Source: an uncultured Bacteroidales bacterium (lineage in GTDB: Bacteria > Bacteroidota > Bacteroidia > Bacteroidales > Bacteroidaceae). Taken from it: 10,721 bases of DNA. The stretch is taken from assembly GCA_902768605.1 (NCBI GenBank), contig CACXLY010000100.1:1-10721 (forward strand), given 5' to 3'. Below are positions 1 through 5,923 of the stretch, piece by piece; positions within the stretch are counted from its first letter, which is position 1, and the number at the start of each line of letters is the position of its first letter. The notes under the pieces are model-generated. The model was not told where the DNA came from and searched no databases. It saw only the letters and a list, made by a program, of their open reading frames with translations. The translations under genes and the position numbers were made by a program.

Positions 1-28
1 TTTCAAAGAGCATGCTCTCAGGGAGAGC
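1..28 (-). promoter_or_regulatory. boxB/boxA-like antitermination leader, probably of an rRNA operon outside the window
   Basis: On the minus strand a perfect 6-bp hairpin with a 3-nt loop (GCTCTC at 14-19 pairing with GAGAGC at 23-28) is followed directly by TGCTCTTTGAAA (12 to 1). The core GCTCTTT equals the core of the boxA element of rRNA leaders, and a hairpin just upstream matches the boxB-boxA order known from rrn operons. It lies about 50-75 nt downstream of a good leftward promoter. The structural RNA itself is not in the window, so the rRNA assignment is inference. A leader of a protein operon is the alternative. Confidence 0.42.
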
Positions 29-82
29 GCATCAAAGGTCTGCCACCCCGTCAGAGAGGCGGTCATCTCTCATTTGCGGGTG

Positions 83-113
83 CAAAGGTACGCTTTTTCC
101 TGGAACTGGCAAA
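83..113 (-). promoter_or_regulatory. leftward Bacteroidota-type promoter
   Basis: Read on the minus strand, TTTG (113-110), a 19-bp spacer and TACCTTTG (90-83) match the Bacteroidota housekeeping pattern TTTG-N19-TAnnTTTG. Transcription should start near 76 and run off the left edge. The DNA just upstream on that strand (about 120-180) is very AT-rich, which would suit an UP-like element of a strong promoter. Confidence 0.7.
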
Positions 114-192
114 ACTTTTCGAGACTTTTTTCAAAAAAAGATGCATTTTCATATTGTATACATTATATATATTATTATACGCGCGCGAGGAA

Positions 193-216
193 TTCCTTGC
201 GGAAAAGAGCAAGGAA
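193..216. repeat. 8-bp inverted repeat in the divergent intergenic region
   Basis: TTCCTTGC (193-200) and GCAAGGAA (209-216) pair perfectly over 8 bp around an 8-nt loop, and the left arm overlaps the palindrome AGGAATTCCT (189-198). No run of T follows on either strand, so it is not a typical terminator. It sits between the two divergent promoters and could be a protein-binding or RNA structure. Its function is unknown. Confidence 0.5.
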
Positions 217-242
217 CGGAGGCAGGGGGAATGGGGAAGAAT

Positions 243-287
243 GAGGCTAATGAGCCTAATAGGGCTAATGGGGCTGATGGGAAGGAT
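243..287. repeat. degenerate 9-bp tandem repeat
   Basis: Five consecutive 9-bp units follow one another: GAGGCTAAT, GAGCCTAAT, AGGGCTAAT, GGGGCTGAT and GGGAAGGAT. A related purine-rich stretch continues to 300. Open frames read through it but resemble no protein. The same 9-bp periodicity recurs, with other sequences, in later gaps of this window. Confidence 0.8.
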
Positions 288-354
288 GGGAAGAAATGGG
301 ACGTTTACAAACGACACATTAGTGATTAATCAAGATGCTTTTTTTGCGGCGGAA

Positions 355-385
355 TTGTGTATGTGAGAAAAAAGTCGTATCTTTG
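355..385 (+). promoter_or_regulatory. promoter of the mscS-like gene
   Basis: TTG (355-357), a 20-bp spacer and TATCTTTG (378-385) form a good Bacteroidota promoter. The start site would be near 392, leaving a leader of about 24 nt before the ATG at 416. No Shine-Dalgarno sequence is present; the leader is AT-rich, as is usual in this phylum. Confidence 0.75.
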
Positions 386-415
386 CCCTGAAATATCTTA
401 CAAAACAATAGAAAT

Positions 416-1330
416 ATGATGCATTTACTTGAAGCGACGCCTTTGGAGGCGGGAAAAAGTGTGATTGAGGCTGCGAAGAACGGCGAGGTGGACCAGTTGA
501 TTCATCAAGCCATCTCTATGGGTATGGAGGCCGGGAAGAGTCTGCTGCTGGCGATTGTCATTTTCATAGTGGGCCGCTATGCCATCAAGTTCATCAACAA
601 GTTCGTTGCCAGGATGCTGGAACGCCGTAATGTGGAGCCGACGGTGCAGTCGTTCCTGAAGAGTTTTGTCAACATCACCCTCATCATTCTGCTTGTCATC
701 ATGGTGGTGGGGACGCTTGGCGTGAACACGACGAGCCTTGCTGCCCTGCTGGCATCTGCCGGCCTGGCGGTAGGCATGGCGCTGAGTGGCAACTTGCAGA
801 ACCTGGCGGGGGGCATCATCCTGCTCTTTCTGAAGCCTTTCAAAGTAGGTGATTTCATCGAGGCTCAAGGCGTGAGCGGCGTCGTAAAAGCCATCCAAAT
901 CTTCCACACGATACTGACCACGACCGACAACAAAGAGCTTTTCGTCCCGAATGGTGCGCTCTCGAGCGGCAACATCACGAATTTCAGCAAGAACGAGTTG
1001 CGTCGAGTCGATTTCACGATAAGTGTGGAGTACGGTAGTGAGGTTGATAAGGTGAAGCGAGTCACGCTGGAGCTCGTGCAGCAGGATAAGCGCATCGTGG
1101 CTGACCCAGCGCCTTTCATCGCCGTCAAGGAGCTGGCAGACAGCAGCGTGGACTTCGTGCTTCGTGTCTGGACGACTGCTCCCGAGTACTGGAACGTCTT
1201 CTTCGACATGAACGAGCGTATCTATACGGAGTTCAACAAGCAAGGCATCGGGTTCCCGTTCCCGCAGTTGCAGATACACCAGACCCACCCCCAAACCCCT
1301 CCCTCTATGGAGGGGAGCAGTTACCAATAG
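416..1330 (+). CDS. MscS-family small-conductance mechanosensitive ion channel
   Basis: This 304-residue inner-membrane protein should open under membrane tension and release solutes during hypo-osmotic shock. Hydrophobic segments lie at about residues 38-60, 80-101 and 105-138. The third has the Gly/Ala-rich pore-helix pattern of MscS (ASAGLAVGMALSGNLQN, 113-129). It is followed by the conserved beta-domain region with PNG at 178-180 and the late FPFPQ motif at 280-284, and length is close to E. coli MscS (286). A second ATG lies directly after the first (419), so the start could be one codon later. The last roughly 17 residues, rich in Pro, Gln and Ser, lie beyond the normal family end and are encoded by a C/G-rich hairpin repeat. 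A promoter sits 31 bp upstream and the next gene starts 52 bp downstream. The family call is firm; the exact gating type is not known. Confidence 0.93.
   Translation: MMHLLEATPLEAGKSVIEAAKNGEVDQLIHQAISMGMEAGKSLLLAIVIFIVGRYAIKFINKFVARMLERRNVEPTVQSFLKSFVNITLIILLVIMVVGTLGVNTTSLAALLASAGLAVGMALSGNLQNLAGGIILLFLKPFKVGDFIEAQGVSGVVKAIQIFHTILTTTDNKELFVPNGALSSGNITNFSKNELRRVDFTISVEYGSEVDKVKRVTLELVQQDKRIVADPAPFIAVKELADSSVDFVLRVWTTAPEYWNVFFDMNERIYTEFNKQGIGFPFPQLQIHQTHPQTPPSMEGSSYQ
1296..1315. repeat. C/G-rich hairpin repeat inside the 3' end of the mscS-like gene
   Basis: CCCCTCC (1296-1302) and GGAGGGG (1309-1315) form a perfect 7-bp stem with a 6-nt loop, CTCTAT. Similar hairpins occur at 1338-1363 and 1793-1810, so this is one copy of a dispersed element. 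Here it is translated as the tail of the channel protein. No T-run follows, so an intrinsic terminator is unlikely. Confidence 0.7.
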
Positions 1331-1337
1331 CGTCTAA

Positions 1338-1402
1338 CTCTCCAGTATTCCCGCTTTGGGGAGGGAAAATGGTAAATGGTAAATGATTAAATGGTTAAAT
1401 GT
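1338..1402. repeat. hairpin repeat followed by AT-rich short repeats
   Basis: CTCTCC (1338-1343) can pair with GGGGAG (1358-1363) over 6 bp with one G-T pair. The preceding TCTAACTC (1333-1340) recurs exactly at 1788-1795. From about 1368 to 1402 the DNA consists of variants of GGTAAAT and GGTTAAAT. These run over the first ATG of the next gene and supply several closely spaced ATG codons. Confidence 0.6.
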
Positions 1403-1781
1403 TTTTATGGACGGTTACTTACAGAAGCAGCATCAAGGCAGGACGAAGCGGTTCGTGCAGACGCTGACGCTCCGTTCCGACGAAGAGGCCAGGCGCGAGT
1501 ACATCAAGTGGCATTCGCAGGAATATAACTGGAAAGAGGTTCGCGACGGCATTCGCGAGGTCGGCATCCTCGAGATGGAAATCTACATCCTGGGCAACAC
1601 GCTTGTCATGATAGTGGATGCCCCGGCCGATTTCGACTGGGACCAGGCGATGGCGCGACTCGCCACCCTACCCCGCCAGGCTGAATGGGAAGCCTTCGTC
1701 AGCCAGTTCCAAGGGTGCAGCCCTGATGCCACAAGCGACGAGAAATGGCAGATGATGGAGCGGATGTTCTATTTATATTAG
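1383..1781 (+). CDS. L-rhamnose mutarotase family protein (RhaM/DUF718), probably an L-fucose mutarotase
   Basis: The 132-residue product should interconvert the alpha and beta anomers of a 6-deoxysugar in the cytoplasm. It fits the RhaM family: a beta strand TKRFVQTLTL (21-30), then EYIKWH, where Tyr40 and His44 have the Y-x3-H spacing of the catalytic pair in E. coli RhaM, and the typical C-terminal end (KWQMMERMFYLY, 121-132). The next gene is a FucP-like fucose permease, which favours L-fucose over L-rhamnose; Bacteroides fucose operons carry a small protein of this kind beside fucP. The first eight residues are encoded by an AT-rich repeat, and the family's conserved part begins near residue 20. 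ATG 1407, giving 124 residues, is therefore a likely alternative start. The stop is 69 bp before the permease start. The family is clear; the substrate is inferred from the neighbour. Confidence 0.85.
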   Translation: MIKWLNVFMDGYLQKQHQGRTKRFVQTLTLRSDEEARREYIKWHSQEYNWKEVRDGIREVGILEMEIYILGNTLVMIVDAPADFDWDQAMARLATLPRQAEWEAFVSQFQGCSPDATSDEKWQMMERMFYLY

Positions 1782-1787
1782 ACCCCC

Positions 1788-1850
1788 TCTAACTCCCCCT
1801 CTAAGGGGAGAATCAATTATGAATTATGAATTAAGCATTATGAATTGAAC
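1788..1850. repeat. C/G-rich hairpin plus AT-rich ATGAATTA repeats before the permease gene
   Basis: CTCCCC (1793-1798) and GGGGAG (1805-1810) form a perfect 6-bp stem with a 6-nt loop. From 1814 the sequence is made of ATGAATTA-like units that reach the permease start. They create two-codon frames (ATG AAT stop at 1826-1834 and 1840-1848) just upstream of the real ATG at 1851. Confidence 0.65.
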
Positions 1851-3032
1851 ATGAAAACTCTTGAAAGACGATACCTCTTGCCGTTTGCGCTGGTCTCTAT
1901 ACTCTTCCTGCTGTGGGGATTGGCGAATAACATGACCGACACCCTGCTGGCGGCCTTCAAGAAAGTGATGCAGATGAGCGATGCCGAGACGTCACTCATC
2001 CAGTTTGCCTTCTATGGCTCCTACTTCTGCTTTGCTTTGCCGGCAGCCCTTTTCATACGGAAAGTTTCCTACAAAGCCGGCATCATCCTGGGTCTTCTGC
2101 TCTATGCGGGAGGCGCGATGCTGTTCTATCCCGCCGCCCTCGCCGAGAGCTATCCGTTCTATCTTGTTGCCATCTACATCCTTGCAGGCGGATGCTCCGT
2201 GCTGGAGACGACGGCAAATCCCTACATCCTCTCTATGGGAGCGCCCGAAACGGCGACCCGCAGGCTCAACATCGCGCAGTCGTTCAATCCGATAGGCAGC
2301 ATCACGGGCATCATGCTCAGCAAGCAATTCATCCTGAAAGACATATCGCTGGGCAGCATCTCAGAGACGTACATGGGCCTCGGCTTTGTACTCATCGCCA
2401 TCATGGTCGTGATGATGTTCTCGAAGATGCCTGCCGGAAAGGACTCGGGACAAGGTAGCGTGAGCGCTTCCTTCGGACGGCTCCTGCGCAACAGACGCTA
2501 TGTCTGGGGCGTCGTGGCACAATTCTTCTACGTCGGCGCGCAGATATGCGTCTGGTCGTTCACTATCAGACTGGTAATGCAGGAGTTAGGCATCGTGGAG
2601 AAAGACGCGGCGACCTACTACCTGGCCAGCATCATCTGCTTCTGCGTGGCGCGTTTCTTCTTCACTTGGCTGATGAAGTTCTTCCGCCCGGCAAAGCTGA
2701 TGGCCTGGGCCGCAGCATTCGACATCGTGCTCTGTCTCATCGTGATAGTGATGAGCGGAAGCGGCATGTTGGCCGTCGTGGCACTTGTCCTCATCAGTTT
2801 CTTCATGTCCCTGCAGTTCCCCACCATCTATGGCATTGCCCTCGAAGGCGTAGGGGACGACGCGAAGATTGGTGCCTCGGGCCTCATCATGGCGATACTC
2901 GGAGGCGCCCTCCTCACGCCGCTCCAGGGCATGGTTAGTGATGCGTTCGGCATCTCGGTGTCGTACGTCGTGCCACTCGTCTGCTTCGTCGTGGTACTCA
3001 TTTACAGTATATTCTCAATTCACAATTCATAA
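1851..3032 (+). CDS. fucP: L-fucose/H+ symporter, major facilitator superfamily (FucP-like)
   Basis: This 393-residue inner-membrane transporter should import L-fucose with protons. It aligns by eye along its whole length with E. coli FucP: the first helix ends in ANNMTDTLL with Asp30 (E. coli Asp46), and VLETTANP holds Glu119 (E. coli Glu135), the two residues central to FucP transport. SYKAGIILGLLLY and AQFFYVGAQICVWS are further shared blocks. About twelve hydrophobic helices are visible, and the 438-residue E. coli protein is somewhat longer. The ATG at 1851 fits the family start; a TTG at 1845 would add two residues within a repeat. The last residues (IHNS) and the stop lie inside an inverted repeat. 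The mutarotase upstream and the sugar kinase/nucleotidylyltransferase downstream suggest one deoxysugar-use operon. Related hexose members of this family exist, so the exact sugar is inferred. Confidence 0.88.
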   Translation: MKTLERRYLLPFALVSILFLLWGLANNMTDTLLAAFKKVMQMSDAETSLIQFAFYGSYFCFALPAALFIRKVSYKAGIILGLLLYAGGAMLFYPAALAESYPFYLVAIYILAGGCSVLETTANPYILSMGAPETATRRLNIAQSFNPIGSITGIMLSKQFILKDISLGSISETYMGLGFVLIAIMVVMMFSKMPAGKDSGQGSVSASFGRLLRNRRYVWGVVAQFFYVGAQICVWSFTIRLVMQELGIVEKDAATYYLASIICFCVARFFFTWLMKFFRPAKLMAWAAAFDIVLCLIVIVMSGSGMLAVVALVLISFFMSLQFPTIYGIALEGVGDDAKIGASGLIMAILGGALLTPLQGMVSDAFGISVSYVVPLVCFVVVLIYSIFSIHNS

Positions 3033-3083
3033 TTCATAATAGGCTACGCCTTAGACACCCTCTTACATTATGAATGATGAATT
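3024..3083. repeat. 17-bp inverted repeat spanning the fucP stop codon
   Basis: Arms 3024-3040 and 3067-3083 are complementary at 16 of 17 positions. The 26-nt loop contains a small perfect hairpin, AGGC-TAC-GCCT (3041-3051). The left arm includes the fucP stop codon and the right arm ends 16 nt before the next ATG. ATGAATTA-like units continue to 3099, where ATG AAT TAA (3091-3099) directly abuts the next start codon. No T-run follows, so this is more likely an RNA-processing, stability or coupling element, or a decayed repeat, than a terminator. Confidence 0.7.
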
Positions 3084-3099
3084 AATAATTATGAATTAA

Positions 3100-4266
3100 A
3101 TGAAAAAGGTCTTTGTCAGCGGCTGCTATGATTTATTGCATAGCGGGCACATAGAATTCTTCAGGCAGGCCGCCCAGTATGGTGACCTGTACGTCGGCAT
3201 CGGGTCGGATGCGACGATACTGAAGTATAAGAACCACAAGACGCTCTATCCCGAGCGGGAACGCCTCTTCATGGTGCAGAGCATACGTTATGTCAAGGAG
3301 GCCTTCATCAACAAGGGCAGCGGCGTGATGGACTTCGTGCCGACGGTGGAGATGCTCAAGCCGGACCGCTTCGTGGTGAATGCCGACGGCTCGAGCGAAG
3401 AGAAGCGTCGGTTCTGCGAGGAGCACGGGATAGAGTACATCGTGCTTGAGCGGACACCGGCCGACGGGCTCGATGCGCGCTCGAGTACAGGGCTGAAGGC
3501 GCAGATATGCGAAATACCGACCCGCCTCGACCTGGCGGGGACGTGGATTGACCAGCCCTACGTCAGCTGTTTCTCACCAGGCTGGGCCCTTACCATCTCG
3601 CTCGTGCCGGACTTTGAGGTCAGGGAGCGGTGCGGCCTCTCGACCTCCACGCGCAAGCAGATACAGAGGATATGGCCCGTGAAGCTGCCCGACATGGACC
3701 CCGAGATGCTGGCCAAGCTCGTCTTCTGCTTCGAGAACGACCCCGAGCGAAGCGACGGCATCATCTCCGGAGCACAGGACGCCATCGGTATCTGCGTGCC
3801 GGGCCTTTGCCGACATCATTACGACGCGCGCTATTGGCCTGATAAGATTGAGCAATGCAACGAGGAGAAAGTGCTCAGCTGGCTGGAGAGCCACCTCTGC
3901 CTCGTGCCGATGTTTCCCCGCAGGCCAGGTTGTTCGGTGGTCGAAGGCAAGGATATCACGGAGCCGAAGGTCAAGGCGCTGGCCAAGGCGGCCGACGACT
4001 GCTGGGACGCCATCATGCGATGCGACCTGCAAGCCTTCGCCTCGGCCTACAAAGCTTCATTCGAGGCGCAGGTCGCCATGTTCCCAGCCATGATACAGCC
4101 CGGCGTCGAGGACTACATCGACCGCTATTCTGCCATGGACGACGTCTTTGCCTGGAAGATGCCGGGCGCAGGCGGCGGAGGCTACCTGGCACTCGTCATC
4201 GCCGACGCCGCCACGTTCTGCCAATCCCACACGGAAGCCATCCCACTCACTATTCGAAGAATATAA
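3100..4266 (+). CDS. fusion of a cytidylyltransferase-like domain and a GHMP-family sugar kinase
   Basis: The 388-residue cytoplasmic protein carries two enzyme parts. Residues 1 to about 135 are an HxGH nucleotidylyltransferase: GCYDLLHSGH (8-17, with HSGH at 14-17) and a late RSST signature at 127-130, as in TagD and RfaE/HldE-type enzymes. Residues about 138-388 are a GHMP kinase: TRLDLAGTW (141-149), GLSTST (179-184, the place of the usual GLGSS loop), SGAQDAIG (223-230) and PGAGGGGYL (355-363), most like fucose or heptose sugar kinases. A plausible role is to phosphorylate a sugar and then activate it with a nucleotide. It follows a FucP-like permease and a mutarotase and ends 13 bp before the next gene, so co-transcription is likely. 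It is far shorter than Bacteroides Fkp (about 950 residues), whose nucleotidylyltransferase fold differs. Domain calls are good; substrate and nucleotide are unknown. Confidence 0.85.
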   Translation: MKKVFVSGCYDLLHSGHIEFFRQAAQYGDLYVGIGSDATILKYKNHKTLYPERERLFMVQSIRYVKEAFINKGSGVMDFVPTVEMLKPDRFVVNADGSSEEKRRFCEEHGIEYIVLERTPADGLDARSSTGLKAQICEIPTRLDLAGTWIDQPYVSCFSPGWALTISLVPDFEVRERCGLSTSTRKQIQRIWPVKLPDMDPEMLAKLVFCFENDPERSDGIISGAQDAIGICVPGLCRHHYDARYWPDKIEQCNEEKVLSWLESHLCLVPMFPRRPGCSVVEGKDITEPKVKALAKAADDCWDAIMRCDLQAFASAYKASFEAQVAMFPAMIQPGVEDYIDRYSAMDDVFAWKMPGAGGGGYLALVIADAATFCQSHTEAIPLTIRRI

Positions 4267-4279
4267 AACGACAACACTT

Positions 4280-5758
4280 ATGCTACACATCAAGGAAGAG
4301 GCTGCACGTTGCCTCCTGTGCGAAGATGCTCCCTGCACGATAGCCTGCATCAAAGGCGACCCTGCCCGTGCCATTCGGGCCATACGTTTTGATAACATCA
4401 AGAATGCCGGCAGGTGGATTGCGGACTGCTCTGATGCCGACCTCGAGCGCGCAGAACGGGCTTGCATCCATTACGACCAGCCCATCCGCATCCGTGAGCT
4501 GCTGCGTCCCGTCTGTTGCGATGCCATCGCAACAGACACGGCCTGCCCAACAGACGCCGCCGCCCCTTCCCTCGCCATCACTTTCTGCGGCATACGATGC
4601 GAGAACCCTTTCTTCCTCGCCTCGTCAGCCATTTGTACGAACTACGAAATGGTGGCGCGAGCCTTCGACATGGGTTGGGCTGGCGTCTTCTACAAGACCA
4701 TCTGCAAGCAGGAAATCCGCGAGGTATCGCCGCGATTTGATGCCATGAAGGAGGGCACTTCGTTTGCCGGCTTCCGCAATATGGAGCAGCTGAGCGAGAA
4801 CCCTTATGAGGTGGACTTCGACATTCTGAAACGTCTGAAGCAGAACTACCCGAAGAAGGTCGTCGTGGCCAGCATCATGGGGCAGTTCGAGGAAGAGTGG
4901 ATCGAGCTCGCCCGGATGGCGGAGTTTGCCGGATGCGATGCCGTGGAGCTGAACTTCTCATGCCCCCAGATGCGACTGGCCGGCATGGGGAGCGACGTGG
5001 GACAGGACCACGAACTCGTCACGGCCTACACCGCCTACGTCAAGCAAAACGTGAAGATACCCGTCATCCCGAAGATGACGCCGAACATCACGCACATGAA
5101 GGAGCCTGCCCTGGGCGCGTACTTCGCGGGCGCCGACGCCATATCGGCCATCAACACTATCAAGAGCGTCACCTTCTCGCCCGAAGCCGAGGTCAACGAC
5201 AAGAAGACGGTGTCGGGCTACTCAGGCCGTGCCGTGAAGCCCATCGCACAACGTTTCATCCTCGAACTGGCGCAGAACAGCATCATGAAGGGCTTGGAAC
5301 TGAGCGGCATAGGCGGTATCGAGACGTGGCGCGACGCGTTGGAGTACATTCAGATAGGCTGTCGCAACGTGCAGGTCTGCACGGCGGTCATGGAGTATGG
5401 TTACCGCATCATCGACGACCTCATCCTTGGCATGCAGACCTACCTCACGGAGCGTTCGCTCGCGGCAGGCAAGACGCTGACCCTCGAAGACCTTGTCGGC
5501 GAACAACTGCCCTCGTTCGTCCAGCCCTCGGAGCTCGACAGAGACACGATGGTGTTGCCGAAGATTGACCGCGAGAAGTGCATGGGTTGCGGCCGCTGCC
5601 ACATCTCGTGTACCGACGGCGGACATCAGGCCATCACCTTCGACCTGACAGAAAGGAAGCCGCACATCGTCGGCCAGAAGTGCGTCGGCTGTCACCTCTG
5701 CCGCCTCGTCTGCCCGACAGGCGCAATTGGACTCTCCAAACGATTCAAGAAACAATGA
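4280..5758 (+). CDS. preA: dihydropyrimidine dehydrogenase subunit PreA-like, with extra N-terminal Fe-S motif
   Basis: The 492-residue iron-sulfur flavoenzyme resembles PreA, which with PreT reduces uracil or thymine with NADH. From about residue 97 it follows E. coli PreA closely: NFSCPQM (225-231, Cys228 at the catalytic-Cys position of mammalian DPD), AKMTPNI-like PKMTPNI (264-270), AINTIKS (290-296), SGYSGRAVKPIA (312-323) and SGIGGIETW (342-350). Two C-terminal [4Fe-4S] motifs start at CMGCGRC (434-440) and CVGCHLC (468-474). The first 85 or so residues are extra compared with E. coli PreA (411 residues) and carry C-x2-C-x4-C-x3-C (11, 14, 19, 23), the spacing of the N-terminal cluster of mammalian DPD. 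No PreT-like flavoprotein is adjacent. The Asn that contacts pyrimidine in the loop after SIMG appears to be Phe203. ATG 4280 is chosen because the Fe-S region starts there; an upstream ATG at 4148 lies inside the previous gene. Substrate is uncertain. Confidence 0.88.
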   Translation: MLHIKEEAARCLLCEDAPCTIACIKGDPARAIRAIRFDNIKNAGRWIADCSDADLERAERACIHYDQPIRIRELLRPVCCDAIATDTACPTDAAAPSLAITFCGIRCENPFFLASSAICTNYEMVARAFDMGWAGVFYKTICKQEIREVSPRFDAMKEGTSFAGFRNMEQLSENPYEVDFDILKRLKQNYPKKVVVASIMGQFEEEWIELARMAEFAGCDAVELNFSCPQMRLAGMGSDVGQDHELVTAYTAYVKQNVKIPVIPKMTPNITHMKEPALGAYFAGADAISAINTIKSVTFSPEAEVNDKKTVSGYSGRAVKPIAQRFILELAQNSIMKGLELSGIGGIETWRDALEYIQIGCRNVQVCTAVMEYGYRIIDDLILGMQTYLTERSLAAGKTLTLEDLVGEQLPSFVQPSELDRDTMVLPKIDREKCMGCGRCHISCTDGGHQAITFDLTERKPHIVGQKCVGCHLCRLVCPTGAIGLSKRFKKQ

Positions 5759-5766
5759 TTTATGCA

Positions 5767-5910
5767 ACCACGAATTACGCGAATTACGCGAATTGATATA
5801 ATAAAAACCACAGATTTAACGGATTAAACGGATTATTTAATTCGTGTAATTCGTGCAATTCGTGGTCTAAAAAATAAAATCCAATCCGTTAAATCCGTAT
5901 AATCCGTTGT
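5767..5910. repeat. 9-bp-periodic intergenic element with two interleaved inverted repeats
   Basis: Four arms are visible: A (5767-5794), B (5807-5835), A' (5839-5866) and B' (5882-5910). A and A' are complementary at 25 of 28 positions and B and B' at about 23 of 29. Each arm has three roughly 9-bp units, built on GAATTACGC in A and GGATTAAAC in B. The order A-B-A'-B' means both pairs can form together only as a pseudoknot-like fold, otherwise they compete. It fills almost the whole gap between the PreA-like gene and the next ATG (5924), and no other promoter or terminator is visible there. Confidence 0.85.
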
Positions 5911-5923
5911 ATAAGAAAGAACT

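Noticed and set aside
193..216. Rho-independent terminator
   Set aside because: A good stem, but no T-run follows on either strand.
12..329. Plus-strand open frame of 105 codons in the left intergenic region
   Set aside because: It passes through promoter-like AT-rich DNA and a 9-bp tandem repeat, and shows no protein-like features.
425..1327. Long minus-strand open frame opposite the whole mscS-like gene (300 codons)
   Set aside because: It mirrors the codon pattern of the clear MscS gene, has no recognisable motif, and has no promoter on that strand.
1845..1850. TTG start for the permease
   Set aside because: It lies in the AT-rich repeat and adds only two residues; ATG 1851 fits the family better.
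4148..4279. Upstream ATG extending the PreA-like gene by 44 codons
   Set aside because: The extension lies within the kinase gene in another frame and encodes unrelated low-complexity residues; ATG 4280 fits the Fe-S domain start and the 13-bp spacing.
5222..5767. Minus-strand open frame of 181 codons opposite the PreA-like gene
   Set aside because: Lies opposite conserved Fe-S motifs of a certain gene; no independent support.
5767..5910. CRISPR array
   Set aside because: Repeats are 9-bp periodic and inverted, without uniform spacers or cas genes nearby.
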